64,000 nt of DNA from Campylobacter subantarcticus LMG 24377 (GCF_000816305.1 NZ_CP007773.1:186001-250000); one strand, 5' to 3'; counted from the stretch's first letter, positions 53,610-63,714 are shown. The notes: generated by a model from the sequence alone, not told the origin. Program-made: numbers and translations.

Positions 53610-55289
53610 ATGAAAAAATATAATGTTGTTTTGCTTGGTGAAAGTCATTTTTGTTTCAAAGATGGTATAGCGCAAGGATTGTTAAATAAAAATATTGAAG
53701 TTTTAAATTTATCATTAGGTGGAACACCAGCTATGCAAAATTTATATGAGTTAGTAAGAAATAAAAAATCATTAAAAAATGCTGATTTAATTATTACTGG
53801 ATCAAATACTCATGATATTGCACAATACAATACATTAGAACTTTTTACCAAATCGTATCAAGTTATTAATTGGTTTTATAAAGAATTATTCTTTTTAAAA
53901 AAGAAAATAGTGTGTTATATTTCTCCTACACCTCAGAAATGGCTTAACAAAGATTGTGTTAAACTAGTAAATAATCTACATAAAAAACTTGCAGTTAAAT
54001 ATGGCTTTAATATTATTGATATTAATCAAATTCATTTAAACAATTTTTATGGTTTGATTCAAAGAGATGAGGCTCATGATTTTGATTTTATTATGAGAGA
54101 ATTGGGTAAAAATATTGCAAATAATATTCATAACTTTCTTTATCCTAAAAGAGCGGATATGAAAAATGACAATCCAAAATTTTATTTTTACTCCGTAGAT
54201 AGTATGATAGATGTTGATAATAATATGTTTAAAATAAAAAGCAGTTGGTTATGTTCTGAGAGAGTTTATGAATTAAATAATATAATAAAATTTGATTATA
54301 GTGCTGTTGGATTAAATATTCTAGGTTTTCATTTTTGGAATGATAAAGGAGAAAAGAAAATAATTATACAAGATTTTATAAATCATAAAATATATGAAAG
54401 AATTTTTAACCATAGCTTTTCTTATTTTTTTGATATGTATGATAGAAAATTTTTAGTGACTAGTAACACAGAAGTTAAGTTAGAATCTAACAAGTTTTTT
54501 AATCTTATAGGGTTTCTTTTAGCTTCTCCTGAAGGTAATTATCATACAGAAGAAATTGATTTTGAAGCCCTAGCCAATGAAAACATAGAAATCCCAAAAG
54601 AATATGATTTCAATCATTTAATACCTCCAATAGAGTGGTATAAAGAAATAATAGATGAGTATTGTTCTATAATGGATCCAAGAAAACTAGCTCCTTTGCA
54701 AACTCAAATCACAAATTTAACTAACGAAAAGCAAAGTCTAATCAATGAAAAAACAAATTTACAAAATCAATTAAGTCAATTTCAAAATACTATAAATTCC
54801 CTACCCATAAAAAAACAACAACTTGAAATTTCTAATTTAGAACAAGATTTAATCAATAAAAAACTACAAACAAAACAATTATCAAAAAAACTCGGTGTTA
54901 AAATGAATGATTTTATGCCTAAAATAACTATGATTAGCCCAAGCTCAGCCAAAGCAAGAATTCAAAACCAACTTTCTTATAAACTAGGTCAAGCTATGAT
55001 AGTTAATTCTAAATCTATACTAGGTTATATAAGAATGCCTTTTGTGCTATCATATATATATGATAGATATAAACAAGAACAAAAAATCTATCAAGAAAAA
55101 ATAAAAAAAGATCCCTCATTAGCATTACCCCCATTAGAAAGCTATCCTGATTATAAAGAAGCTTTAAAAGAAAAAGAATGTTTAACTTATAAACTAGGAG
55201 AGGCTCTTATACAAGCTAATAAAACTTGGTATGGGGGGGGGTATATCAAATTGCTATTTGAGATTAGGAAGTTGAAAAAAATGGTTTAA
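53610..55289 (+). CDS. SGNH-hydrolase-like protein with phase-variable C-terminus (copy 2)
   Basis: 559 residues. N-terminal SGNH-like domain: GESH near residue 10 (block I), SLGG, GSNTHD (block III, closer to the GxND consensus than copy 1) and DEAH near residue 153 (DxxH). The middle is diverged from copy 1 but ends in the shared EYDFNHLIPPIEWYKEII and MDPRKLAPLQTQI blocks, then a coiled coil and the C-terminal domain shared with copy 1. Its G9 tract (55233-55241) gives the long tail [15 protein letters not shown]. The start MKKYNVV at 53610 follows GAGGTG; an upstream TTG adds four residues. Confidence 0.7.
   Translation: MKKYNVVLLGESHFCFKDGIAQGLLNKNIEVLNLSLGGTPAMQNLYELVRNKKSLKNADLIITGSNTHDIAQYNTLELFTKSYQVINWFYKELFFLKKKIVCYISPTPQKWLNKDCVKLVNNLHKKLAVKYGFNIIDINQIHLNNFYGLIQRDEAHDFDFIMRELGKNIANNIHNFLYPKRADMKNDNPKFYFYSVDSMIDVDNNMFKIKSSWLCSERVYELNNIIKFDYSAVGLNILGFHFWNDKGEKKIIIQDFINHKIYERIFNHSFSYFFDMYDRKFLVTSNTEVKLESNKFFNLIGFLLASPEGNYHTEEIDFEALANENIEIPKEYDFNHLIPPIEWYKEIIDEYCSIMDPRKLAPLQTQITNLTNEKQSLINEKTNLQNQLSQFQNTINSLPIKKQQLEISNLEQDLINKKLQTKQLSKKLGVKMNDFMPKITMISPSSAKARIQNQLSYKLGQAMIVNSKSILGYIRMPFVLSYIYDRYKQEQKIYQEKIKKDPSLALPPLESYPDYKEALKEKECLTYKLGEALIQANKTWYGGGYIKLLFEIRKLKKMV
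54793..55279 (+). repeat. Long direct repeat, copy 2 (3' end of SGNH gene 2)
   Basis: 487 bp, matching 50354-50841 base for base by eye except G9 against G10. The coding sequence upstream of each copy is clearly diverged, so the boundary is sharp, as expected for recent gene conversion or duplication of the 3' cassette. Confidence 0.85.
55233..55241 (+). repeat. Poly-G tract (G9), contingency locus
   Basis: Nine consecutive G at the position homologous to the G10 of copy 1. In this state translation continues 18 residues into [15 protein letters not shown] change of one G would shorten the product as in copy 1. Confidence 0.88.
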
Positions 55290-55301
55290 GAATAGATAAT
55301 T

Positions 55302-55319
55302 TCCTAGAAAAAACTAGGA
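55302..55319. terminator. Weak stem-loop between SGNH gene 2 and the YeiH-like gene
   Basis: TCCTAG and CTAGGA pair around six A. It lies between two convergent genes, three bases from the YeiH-like stop. The stem is only 6 bp and there is no T run, so terminator function is uncertain. Confidence 0.35.
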
Positions 55320-55321
55320 GA

Positions 55322-56356
55322 TCACATAAGAAATTTTACAAGAATAATATTTGAAAATATAAGCCATATAAAAAGCATAAATGCCATTAAAAATGGTTTA
55401 AAACCCGCATTTTTTAAAACATTTTTATGGATATTCACTCCTAAAGCTACTATAGCCATGGAAAGTAAAAGGGTGTCTAAGGTTTGTATGCTTGGCTTGA
55501 TATAGTCTAATGCAAAATTAGTGTTGAGTATTTCAAGCGAGCTAATTCCACATGCTACTAAAAACCATAAGGCAAAATAAGGAATATTTGACCTAATTGA
55601 AATTTTATTGTCGTTTTTGCTCAAAAATTTTACAGAAAAAAGAGTTAAAAAAAGTAAAAACGGCACCAGCATTAAAACACGCATCATTTTTTCTATCACT
55701 GTGCCATTGCCTGCTTGTATTGCCTCACCTGCTGCAACTGCATGAGCGACTTCATGTAAACTTGCTCCCATAAAATAACCCATTTGTTTTAGACTAAAAA
55801 AATCAAACCAGTCCAAATTCCAAGCCAAAGGGTATAAAAACATTCCTAGTGTTCCAAAAACCACCACAGTACAAATTGCCACACCAACTTTAGCAGGCCC
55901 ACCCTTAACTACGCTTTCGCTCGCCATTATAGCTGCTGCCCCGCAAATACTAGATCCACTACTAATGAGTATGCTTTCTTTGAGATCAAGTCCGAGTAGT
56001 TTTCCTAGAAAAAGTCCTATAAAAAAAGTAGAAAATACTACTAAAAATGCAAGTAAAATGCCATTTATCCCAACTATTTCTAGATCATAGAAAGTAATTC
56101 TAAAACCATAAAGTATGATCCCAAGTCTTAAAATTTCTTTAGTAGCAATTTGAATAACACCTGATTTTTTAAGCAAATTAGCATTTTGATGTGCTAAGTT
56201 GCCTATTAAAGCCCCTAAACATACAGCTATAATCAAAGCCGAAATTCCAAGATTTTTAAAAACACTAAGTTCAGAAATAGCATAAGAACAAAAAGCTAAA
56301 GTAAAAAGTAGCAAAAATGCTTCAAATTTTCTATTTTTATATATATTTTTATGCAT
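55322..56356 (-). CDS. YeiH/UPF0324-family membrane protein (putative sulfate/anion exporter)
   Basis: A 344-residue membrane protein with about ten helices. Family marks are the conserved ISSGSSICGAAAIMASESVV near residue 135 and GASLHEVAHAVAAGEAI near residue 197. Members are predicted to export small anions such as sulfite or sulfate, largely without direct proof. It is divergent from a LysR regulator, the usual arrangement for yeiH with a YeiE/CysB-like LysR. Regulation by that protein through the shared 111-bp spacer is inferred. Confidence 0.85.
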   Translation of the reverse strand: MHKNIYKNRKFEAFLLLFTLAFCSYAISELSVFKNLGISALIIAVCLGALIGNLAHQNANLLKKSGVIQIATKEILRLGIILYGFRITFYDLEIVGINGILLAFLVVFSTFFIGLFLGKLLGLDLKESILISSGSSICGAAAIMASESVVKGGPAKVGVAICTVVVFGTLGMFLYPLAWNLDWFDFFSLKQMGYFMGASLHEVAHAVAAGEAIQAGNGTVIEKMMRVLMLVPFLLFLTLFSVKFLSKNDNKISIRSNIPYFALWFLVACGISSLEILNTNFALDYIKPSIQTLDTLLLSMAIVALGVNIHKNVLKNAGFKPFLMAFMLFIWLIFSNIILVKFLM

Positions 56357-56467
56357 TGGTTTCCTTTTTTTTGTGATCGTTTATGCAATTTTATTGTCTT
56401 TTTAATGATAAGTAAAATTAATTTTATTTGATATAATGATATAAATAATTTATCAAAAAGAGCGCAA

Positions 56468-57331
56468 ATGACTTTAAAGCAGATAAGGTATTTTCAAGCC
56501 TTGTGTCATAATTTAAATTTAAGATCATGTGCCAAAGAATTAAACATAACTCAATCAGCATTGTCTTTAGCGATTTCAGAACTTGAGAAAAGCTTAAATA
56601 CTCTTTTGTTTGATAGAAATGCTAAATTTTTTAGTTTAAATGAAAAAGGTAGATTGTTTTTAAAGCAAGTAGAACCTTTGATGTTAGAGTTAGAACGCAT
56701 AGAAAAATCCATGCAAAATGATCAAAGTTATGAGTTAAATTTAAAGGTTAGTCAAAATGTTGGCACGTATTTACTCGGTAGTTTTTTAGACCAAAAAACC
56801 GAAAATATTAAGCTTATTTTATCTTTGGACAATACCAAAAACATTATCAAAGCAGTTTTAGATAAAGAGGTGGATATAGGTTTGATTGAGGGAATTTGCA
56901 AAGATAAAGACATAAAAAAGATTAAAATTTGTGATGATGAGCTTATTGTTGTGAGTAATAAAGATCTAAAAAAAGCTTTTTTCATAGATGAGCTTAGTTC
57001 TTTTAAATGGCTAACACGTGAGCATGGTTCGGGTGCAAAAGAAGTTTTTATGAGTGCTTTGCCAAAAGATGTAAGATTAAATATCGCTTATGAGCTTAAT
57101 TCTACGGCTATGATTAAAGAACTTGTAAAGCATGGCGATTTTTTGGCGGTTTTACCGCAATTTAGTGTCAAAGAAGAGCTTGAAAATAAAAAGTTATTTC
57201 AAGTGAGATTGAAAAATTTTAAAATTTCAAGAGAACTTTGTTTGATTTATCACAAAAGCAAAAAGCCTAATGAAAATTTTAGTAAATTATGCGAGTTTTT
57301 AAAGTTTTGCATCCAAAAAGATCTAGTTTAA
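56468..57331 (+). CDS. LysR-family transcriptional regulator
   Basis: 287 residues: an N-terminal winged helix-turn-helix (residues 1-60, [40 protein letters not shown]) and a periplasmic-binding-like effector domain (about 90-280). It is divergent from the YeiH-like gene, which is probably its target. Its stop overlaps the convergent murD gene by nine bases. The effector is unknown. Confidence 0.9.
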   Translation: MTLKQIRYFQALCHNLNLRSCAKELNITQSALSLAISELEKSLNTLLFDRNAKFFSLNEKGRLFLKQVEPLMLELERIEKSMQNDQSYELNLKVSQNVGTYLLGSFLDQKTENIKLILSLDNTKNIIKAVLDKEVDIGLIEGICKDKDIKKIKICDDELIVVSNKDLKKAFFIDELSSFKWLTREHGSGAKEVFMSALPKDVRLNIAYELNSTAMIKELVKHGDFLAVLPQFSVKEELENKKLFQVRLKNFKISRELCLIYHKSKKPNENFSKLCEFLKFCIQKDLV

Positions 57332-58522
57332 ATCTTGAATGCATTGCTTAAAAACTTCACCTCTTTCTTCATAAGATTTAAACTGATCCAAACTTGCGCA
57401 AGCAGGACTTAGCAGGGCTACTTCATCGTGAGTTAGACTCAGGTGGATTTTTTTCACAGCTTGAGCTAAAATCTCACAAGAATGCGCTTTTAGGTTAGCA
57501 TTTGTTGCATAATCAAGTATTTTTTGGGTACTTTTTCCTATGGCGTAAAGTTCTATATCTAGACTTTTCATAAAAACAAATAAAGCACTTAGATCTACGC
57601 CTTTATCATCTCCGCCTAGGATAAGATGAATTTTTTTATCCTTATAGCGTTTGAGAGCAGCTAAACTAGCATCCAGATTAGTCGCTTTAGTATCATTTAC
57701 CCAAAGTCTATTTTTATGATCAAATATTTCTTCAAGTTTATTTTTTTCTATTTTAAACTCATTTAAAAGCTCATAAGAACAGCGGTCTAAAATGATCTTT
57801 TCTATACTTAAAGCTATTAGTGCATCAAGTAAAAATGGCGTTTTAAAATGAATTTTTTCTAAGTCAATTTGCATTTTTTTAGCTAAATCTTGCTCATCTT
57901 CATAGCTTATAACATAAGTATGGGTTGGATAAGTTTCGTATTTTTTGGGTAAAATTGCTACATCGTTTTCATTCATTCTATCAAGTACGCTAAGTTTTGC
58001 TTGCTCGTAATCTTCAAAGCTTTTATGCCAAGAAAGATGATCGGGTGTAATAGGCAAAAGCGCATAAATTTCAGGTTTGGCTACTTTGGTATAAAAAAGC
58101 GAAAAAGAAGAACTTTCCAAAATCCATAATTTAGCATTGGTATCCATTTGTGCTAAAGGAGTTCCTATGTTTGCTCCCATTTGTGCATTGATGTGTTTTA
58201 AAAGTTGGTGAGCCATTTGCGTGGTAGTGGTTTTACCATTTGTTCCGCTAATCCAAACACTTTTTGGCATAGCATCATAAAAAAAATCATATTCACTGCT
58301 TAAATTTTTTGCTTGCTGTATAAGAAAATGATCATTTGGAAAGCCAGGACTTGGAATTTCTAAGTCACTTTTAGAGGGGTTAAAGTTGCAAGGTGGTAAA
58401 AGAGTATTGCCAAATTCATCTTTGCTAATACTTGTAAAATGGTCATCATAAATATCGCAGTTTCCAAAACATTGTGCAAAAGCTTTGGTGGTTTTTCCGT
58501 AGCCAAAAAGTGAAATTTTCAT
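57323..58522 (-). CDS. murD: UDP-N-acetylmuramoylalanine-D-glutamate ligase
   Basis: Adds D-glutamate to UDP-MurNAc-L-Ala in peptidoglycan synthesis. The ATP loop [19 protein letters not shown] lies near residue 89, with the Mur ligase middle motif (LESSSFSLF) and the C-terminal [22 protein letters not shown] segment. 399 residues, slightly short but normal for epsilonproteobacteria. It shares its first base with the mraY end, so mraY-murD is an operon. Confidence 0.95.
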   Translation of the reverse strand: MKISLFGYGKTTKAFAQCFGNCDIYDDHFTSISKDEFGNTLLPPCNFNPSKSDLEIPSPGFPNDHFLIQQAKNLSSEYDFFYDAMPKSVWISGTNGKTTTTQMAHQLLKHINAQMGANIGTPLAQMDTNAKLWILESSSFSLFYTKVAKPEIYALLPITPDHLSWHKSFEDYEQAKLSVLDRMNENDVAILPKKYETYPTHTYVISYEDEQDLAKKMQIDLEKIHFKTPFLLDALIALSIEKIILDRCSYELLNEFKIEKNKLEEIFDHKNRLWVNDTKATNLDASLAALKRYKDKKIHLILGGDDKGVDLSALFVFMKSLDIELYAIGKSTQKILDYATNANLKAHSCEILAQAVKKIHLSLTHDEVALLSPACASLDQFKSYEERGEVFKQCIQDLN

Positions 58523-59580
58523 TATCTTAACTTTATACTAATTAATGCGATGATATTTGCAAGTAAGGCTATCATCCAAAAACGCACGATGATTTTATTT
58601 TCCACCCAACCTATTTTTTCAAAATGATGATGAATAGGTGCCATTTTAAATACTCTTTTGTTAAAAATTTTAAAACTTCCTACTTGTAAAATTACTGAAA
58701 TGGTTTCTAAAACAAAAACAAATCCTATGAGTAAAAGTAAAATTTCATTTTTACTTACTATGCCAAGATAGCCTAAAAACGCTCCTATACTTAAACTCCC
58801 ACTATCTCCCATAAAAACTTGTGCAGGATAGCAGTTATACCATAAAAATCCCATAAGCGCACCAACTAAAGCCGCACTTAATACTACAAGCTCTCCTAAG
58901 CCTTGAATTTTGGGTAAAAATAAATAAGAACTATAAATAGCATTCCCGCTTAAATACAAAAAAGCCCCAAGACTTAAAAGAGAAAATATGGAAGGCACAG
59001 TTGCAAGACCATCGAGTCCATCGGTTAAATTTACAGCATTAGAGCTAGATACAATAACTAAAACCCATAAAAATAACATAAATATTCCACCATCAAAAAC
59101 AGGATACTTGTAAAATGGCAGATAAAATTCAGTGTTAATATTGAAAAAATATAATAGTGCAATACAAATAAAAGCTGCACTAAATTGCCCTAAAAGCTTC
59201 ATTTTAGGACTTAATCCCGCATGATTGTCTTTTTTTAAAATCTTACCCAAATCATCTACTAAGCCTATGGCACAAAATAATACCAAACATAATAAGCCAA
59301 CAATTATAAAAGTATTGTTTAAATCAGCGCTTAAAACACTAGCCACAATGGTTGCAAAAATAAAGACAAGTCCACCCATAGTAGGAGTGTGAGATTTGGC
59401 TTGGTGTGATTGTGGGGCGTATTCATAGATAGGTTGGTTTGCTTTTTTATTTTGTGCCCATTTAATAAATTTTGGCATTAAATATAAACTCAAAAATAAA
59501 GCGATAAAAAATGCAAAACCAGCACGCACGCTAATATAAGAAAAAAACATATAATTTGTATATTCTGTAAGATAAAGCAA
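58522..59580 (-). CDS. mraY: Phospho-N-acetylmuramoyl-pentapeptide transferase
   Basis: Transfers phospho-MurNAc-pentapeptide to undecaprenyl phosphate, making lipid I in the inner membrane. Ten membrane helices are predicted, with [20 protein letters not shown] and [10 protein letters not shown] loops (catalytic Asp residues) and the histidine triad MAPIHHHFE near the end. A TTG at 59580 (AAGG nine bases upstream) gives 352 residues starting [17 protein letters not shown], matching the family; a longer reading from 59667 would overlap gpmI's start and add 29 unlikely residues. Translationally coupled to murD. Confidence 0.93.
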   Translation of the reverse strand: MLYLTEYTNYMFFSYISVRAGFAFFIALFLSLYLMPKFIKWAQNKKANQPIYEYAPQSHQAKSHTPTMGGLVFIFATIVASVLSADLNNTFIIVGLLCLVLFCAIGLVDDLGKILKKDNHAGLSPKMKLLGQFSAAFICIALLYFFNINTEFYLPFYKYPVFDGGIFMLFLWVLVIVSSSNAVNLTDGLDGLATVPSIFSLLSLGAFLYLSGNAIYSSYLFLPKIQGLGELVVLSAALVGALMGFLWYNCYPAQVFMGDSGSLSIGAFLGYLGIVSKNEILLLLIGFVFVLETISVILQVGSFKIFNKRVFKMAPIHHHFEKIGWVENKIIVRFWMIALLANIIALISIKLR

Positions 59581-59658
59581 AATTTTAACCTTATATTTGT
59601 TTTTTAAAAGCATAATTTTAGTAAAATCACATAAATAAATTATAAAAAAGAGTGAAAA

Positions 59659-61137
59659 ATGAGTCAAAAATGCATTTTAATCATCACTGATGGTATAGGA
59701 CATAATACAAATTCCAATTATAATGCTTTTTTTCATGCTAAAAAGCCAACTTATGATAAGCTTTTTGAAAATACTCCTAATGTTTTGATAAAAACAAGTG
59801 GTTTGGCTGTTGGCTTGCCAGAAGATCAAATGGGAAATAGCGAAGTAGGGCATATGTGTATAGGCAGTGGAAGAATAATTTATCAAAATTTAGTAAAAAT
59901 AAATAAAGCCATAGAAAATGATACTTTAAAAGATAATAAAGCCTTAAAAGAATTATTGCAAAAATGTAAAAGAGTGCATGTCGTAGGGCTTTATAGTGAT
60001 GGTGGGGTGCATTCTATGCATACGCATTTTAATGCGCTATTAAAAATTTGCAAATCTGCCAGCAAAGATGTTTTTGTGCATGCGATTAGTGATGGTAGAG
60101 ATTGTCCGCCAAATTCCGCTTTAGAATTTATCAAATCTTTACAAGAATTTTGCGAAAAAGAAGAAATTAATTTTGCTTCTTTATCGGGAAGATTTTATGC
60201 TATGGATAGAGATAAGCGTTATGATAGAGTTAAATCTTATTATGATGCTTTATTTGCTAAGGCACCAAAGTGTGATGATTTTGTGCAATTTATACAAAAA
60301 AGTTATGATGAAAATATCACAGATGAGTTTTTAACCCCAGTTGTTAGCCAAAACTTTGATGGGATCAAAGCAGAAGATGGGGTGATTTTTATTAATTTTA
60401 GAAACGATAGAATGCGTCAATTGGTTGCTTCTTTAACCCAAGAAGGTTTTGATGAATTTCCAAAAGAAGTACTTATAAAAAATGCCATTACCATGAGTTT
60501 ATATGATGAGAGTTTTAAACTACCTGTGATGTTTGAAAAAGAAGAATTAAACAATACTTTAGCTTCTGTAATAGCTAATGCAAATTTAAGTCAACTTCAC
60601 ACAGCCGAAACGGAAAAATATGCCCATGTGACCTTTTTCTTTAATGGGGGAAAAGAAGAGTTAGAGTGCAATGAAACAAGAGTTTTAATCCCAAGTCCTA
60701 AGGTAAAAACATATGATGAAAAACCTCAAATGAGTGCTAAAGAAGTCGCAAATGAGGTGGTTAAGGGTATAGAAAATGGTATAGATTTTATCATAGTCAA
60801 TTTTGCAAATGGCGATATGGTAGGACACACGGGTGATTTTGAAGCTGCGATTAGTGCGGTTGAATGCGTGGATGAATGTTTAGGTAGGGTTATTGCAAAA
60901 GCAAGAGAGCATGGTTATGCTTTTATCATCACTTCAGATCATGGAAATTGTGAAGCGATGAGAGATGAAAATGAAAATATACTCACTAATCACACTACCT
61001 TTGATGTTTTTGCTTTTGTGGAAGCTAACGGGGTGGAAAAGTTAAAAGAAGGCATGGGGCTTAGTAATATAGCACCAAGCGTGCTTAAAATTTTAAATTT
61101 ACCTATCCCAAAAGAAATGGATGAGGCTTTATTTTAA
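59659..61137 (+). CDS. gpmI: Cofactor-independent phosphoglycerate mutase
   Basis: Interconverts 3- and 2-phosphoglycerate with two Mn(II) ions. The alkaline-phosphatase-like motifs are present: IITDGIGHN (first metal Asp), [15 protein letters not shown] (nucleophilic Ser), [21 protein letters not shown] and ITSDHGNCE with the final metal ligands. 492 residues, normal. It is divergent from mraY and followed 15 bases later by fabG. Confidence 0.96.
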   Translation: MSQKCILIITDGIGHNTNSNYNAFFHAKKPTYDKLFENTPNVLIKTSGLAVGLPEDQMGNSEVGHMCIGSGRIIYQNLVKINKAIENDTLKDNKALKELLQKCKRVHVVGLYSDGGVHSMHTHFNALLKICKSASKDVFVHAISDGRDCPPNSALEFIKSLQEFCEKEEINFASLSGRFYAMDRDKRYDRVKSYYDALFAKAPKCDDFVQFIQKSYDENITDEFLTPVVSQNFDGIKAEDGVIFINFRNDRMRQLVASLTQEGFDEFPKEVLIKNAITMSLYDESFKLPVMFEKEELNNTLASVIANANLSQLHTAETEKYAHVTFFFNGGKEELECNETRVLIPSPKVKTYDEKPQMSAKEVANEVVKGIENGIDFIIVNFANGDMVGHTGDFEAAISAVECVDECLGRVIAKAREHGYAFIITSDHGNCEAMRDENENILTNHTTFDVFAFVEANGVEKLKEGMGLSNIAPSVLKILNLPIPKEMDEALF

Positions 61138-61152
61138 TTTTAAAGGAGAATA

Positions 61153-61896
61153 ATGAAATTTAGTGGAAAAAATGTTTTAATAACAGGTGCAAGCAAGGGT
61201 ATAGGTGCGGCGATTGCCAAGGAATTAGCAAGTAATGGTTTAAAAGTTTGGATTAATTATAGAAGTAAGCCTGAACTTGCTGATGCACTAAAAGAAGAGA
61301 TAGAAAAAAGTGGCGGCAGTGCAGCTGTGATTAAATTTGATGCAAGTGTTGAAGAAGAGTTTATCGGCGCTATTGCAACTATTGTAGAAAGTGATGGTGA
61401 GCTTAGTTATTTAGTTAATAATGCAGGTATTACTAATGATAAATTAGCCCTTAGAATGAGCATGGAGGATTTTTCATCAGTAATTAATGCAAATTTAAAT
61501 TCAAGCTTTTTAGGTTGTAGAGAGGCGTTAAAAACTATGAGTAAAAAGCGTTTTGGTGCGGTTGTAAACATCGCTTCTATAGTAGGAGAAATGGGAAATG
61601 CCGGCCAAACTAACTATAGTGCTAGTAAAGGTGGTATGATAGCATTAACTAAATCTTTTGCTAAAGAGGGTGCAGCAAGAAATATAAGATATAACTGCAT
61701 TACTCCAGGTTTTATAAAAAGTGATATGACAGAAGTTTTGAGTGATGAAATCAAACAAAATTATATTAGCAATATCCCTTTAAAGCGTTTTGCTGATGCA
61801 AGTGAAGTTGCACAAGCTGTGGCGTTTTTATTGAGTGATCATTCATCTTACATCACAGGAGAAATTTTAAAAGTTAATGGTGGACTTTATATGTAA
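61153..61896 (+). CDS. fabG: 3-oxoacyl-ACP reductase FabG
   Basis: NADPH-dependent ketoreductase of the fatty acid elongation cycle. It shows TGASKGIGAAIAKELA (residues 11-26), NNAGITNDKL, the catalytic Ser of NIASIVGEMGN and the YSASKGGMIALTKSFAKE pair near residue 153. 247 residues, canonical. An AAGGAG site precedes the ATG. It ends in a strong hairpin against acpS. This is the housekeeping copy, compared with the SDR at 47946. Confidence 0.95.
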   Translation: MKFSGKNVLITGASKGIGAAIAKELASNGLKVWINYRSKPELADALKEEIEKSGGSAAVIKFDASVEEEFIGAIATIVESDGELSYLVNNAGITNDKLALRMSMEDFSSVINANLNSSFLGCREALKTMSKKRFGAVVNIASIVGEMGNAGQTNYSASKGGMIALTKSFAKEGAARNIRYNCITPGFIKSDMTEVLSDEIKQNYISNIPLKRFADASEVAQAVAFLLSDHSSYITGEILKVNGGLYM

Positions 61897-61915
61897 GCAA
61901 GGTTTAACCTTGCTT
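61895..61915. terminator. Stem-loop between convergent fabG and acpS
   Basis: AAGCAAGGT and ACCTTGCTT pair perfectly around TTA. The left arm starts inside the fabG TAA and the acpS stop codon lies in the loop region, so one hairpin ends both genes. GGTTT follows on the plus side. Confidence 0.6.
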
Positions 61916-62260
61916 GGTTTCTATAGCAACTACTGCTATAGCAAAACCACCATCATGTGCTACGCTTACACTAGTTGATTTGATTTTAAATTCTTGCATT
62001 ACTTTTTGAGAAAAGCAAACATGAGGAGCATTTTTATCATCTTTGGAAATGATGATATCAAAAAAAGAACATTCTTTAGAAATCCCAACTCCCAAAGCTT
62101 TAGAAGCAGCTTCTTTGATAGCCCAAAATCCTGCTATGGTGTTGGTGCTTTTGATATAGCTTTGCTCTTGCTTGGATAAAAATTTATCCAAGAAAAGCGT
62201 TTTGTGTCTTTCATAAATTTTTTTTATGCGAGAGCATACGACGATATCACAGCCTATCAT
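61904..62260 (-). CDS. acpS: Holo-acyl carrier protein synthase
   Basis: Transfers 4'-phosphopantetheine from CoA to the Ser of acyl carrier proteins. The family motifs are clear: MIGCDIVVCSRIKKIYER (metal-binding Asp at residue 4-5) and FWAIKEAASKALGVGI (Glu and Lys near residue 45). 118 residues. It shares one base with fliL and is likely co-transcribed with it; it could serve the accessory ACP at 48668. Confidence 0.95.
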   Translation of the reverse strand: MIGCDIVVCSRIKKIYERHKTLFLDKFLSKQEQSYIKSTNTIAGFWAIKEAASKALGVGISKECSFFDIIISKDDKNAPHVCFSQKVMQEFKIKSTSVSVAHDGGFAIAVVAIETKQG

Positions 62261-62805
62261 TAAGAAACTACAAAGTCGGTAAAATAGATATTTTTGATAA
62301 AACCATCGGTTAAAATCTCATTGATTTTGGCGGTTAATTCATCTTTTAATCTTTCTTTGCCTTTGGTTGTGCTTACTTCTTCAAAGGTTTTTGAAGTCAG
62401 CGTTCTAATGATAATATCTCTAATAATAGCAACTTTTTTGTCTAATTCAGGAGTTAGAGTCTCGACATTTTGTTCAAGTTGAATGGTGCATTTTACATAT
62501 CTTGATCCGCCATCACTTAATAAATTTAAAGTAAAAGGCGCTAAAGGATACATCACTCCGATGTTAGAATAATCACTCCCTCTTGTTGCTACTGCATTAG
62601 TTTTTTTAGGAGCTTGTGCAACTTGTGTGCTTTTTTCAGTTTGCGGGGTAGGATTTTCTTCAGAGCCACTACTAAACATTAGATAAGCAATTGCACCTAC
62701 AATCACAAGTAAAAAGACAAATAAAAATACAACGATAATAATTACTAAGGTATTGCCACCTTTTTTCTTTGATTCGCCTTGTTCATCTATCATATCATCA
62801 GCCAT
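62260..62805 (-). CDS. fliL: Flagellar basal body protein FliL
   Basis: FliL is an inner-membrane protein that supports stator function. It has a short cytoplasmic N-terminus, one membrane helix (about residues 20-47, LVIIIVVFLFVFLLVIVGAI), a Pro/Thr/Gln-rich linker and a periplasmic SPFH-like domain (YPLAPFTLNLLSDGGSRYVK, then the conserved C-terminal IKNIYFTDFVVS). 181 residues, normal. It shares its last base with the acpS start; the pairing is known in Campylobacter. Confidence 0.93.
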   Translation of the reverse strand: MADDMIDEQGESKKKGGNTLVIIIVVFLFVFLLVIVGAIAYLMFSSGSEENPTPQTEKSTQVAQAPKKTNAVATRGSDYSNIGVMYPLAPFTLNLLSDGGSRYVKCTIQLEQNVETLTPELDKKVAIIRDIIIRTLTSKTFEEVSTTKGKERLKDELTAKINEILTDGFIKNIYFTDFVVS

Positions 62806-62873
62806 ATTTTTCCTTTTGTTAAGATTATTAAAGCGTTATTGTATCAAAAATTATTTTTTTTGAAAAATTACCC

Positions 62874-63512
62874 TTATTTGATTTTTTGCAAATGTCTATA
62901 AACACTAGGTTCTGAAATACTTAAAATATCAGCAACTTTAGGGATAACCCCTTTGACATTAAACACTCCTTTTTCATACAAACTTGCAATGATTTTTTGC
63001 TTTTCTTTGGGTTTTAAGCTTTTATTTTTAAATGTTTCTATGTCTACACCTGAGATATCTTCGATAATTTCTTCCAAGTTAAGCTTGATATATTCTTTGT
63101 TTTCTTGTTCTAGATTTTCATAAGAGTTGTCGTAGATATTGCCAAGATTTAAAATTTCATCAGAAATTTTTTTAAACGCAGAGGTGTCGTGGTTGATACA
63201 AAGTAAGCCTTCAAGTTTTTCATCTTTTTTGATAAAAAATGTTGATCCTGACATCACTTGTGAACTTTTAGCTGAAGTTTTATAGTGTGTGATGTAATCG
63301 CGCTCAAGGTAAATTTTATTCTTGATCATCTCGATAGCAAAGCCTGTAAGAGGTGAATTTATAGTTCTTTTACTGATGTGATTATTGGCGATTTCTGCTA
63401 TGTTGGTTCCATCTTCACTTACATCGTGTAAGACTATTTCGTAGTTTCTTCCTAAAGCTTCTGCAAGAAATTTCACTAATTTAATATAGTAAGTTCTTGT
63501 TTCTTTGTCCAT
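62874..63512 (-). CDS. YheO-like PAS/HTH transcriptional regulator
   Basis: 212 residues: an N-terminal YheO-like PAS domain (about 8-120, YEIVLHDVSEDGTNIAEIAN and the GLLCINHD end) and a C-terminal HTH of the DauR type (about 165-212, VADILSISEPSVYRHLQKIK). A regulator of this type sits beside katA in C. jejuni (Cj1387c), from memory. It is divergent from katA across 240 bp, so regulation of katA or of itself is plausible. No cysteine-based sensing is seen. Confidence 0.86.
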   Translation of the reverse strand: MDKETRTYYIKLVKFLAEALGRNYEIVLHDVSEDGTNIAEIANNHISKRTINSPLTGFAIEMIKNKIYLERDYITHYKTSAKSSQVMSGSTFFIKKDEKLEGLLCINHDTSAFKKISDEILNLGNIYDNSYENLEQENKEYIKLNLEEIIEDISGVDIETFKNKSLKPKEKQKIIASLYEKGVFNVKGVIPKVADILSISEPSVYRHLQKIK

Positions 63513-63703
63513 GAGTTCCCCTTTTTTTTGTGTCGATTTTGTAGTAAAAATATTAAAATAAGAGTACTTTTCTTATTTTTTAACAATTTTAATACAAAAT
63601 AAAAATATTTATGCTTAAAAAAAGATTATTTTTTGAAAAATAATAATTTTACAATCATTTTTTATTTTCTTACGAATTTTATTTTATTTTAATATTTAGA
63701 TAA

Positions 63704-63709
63704 TATAAT
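63704..63709 (+). promoter_or_regulatory. Candidate -10 element of katA
   Basis: TATAAT lies 44 bases before the katA ATG. Transcription would start near 63716, inside the PerR-like box that follows. Confidence 0.5.
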
Positions 63710-63714
63710 TTATC

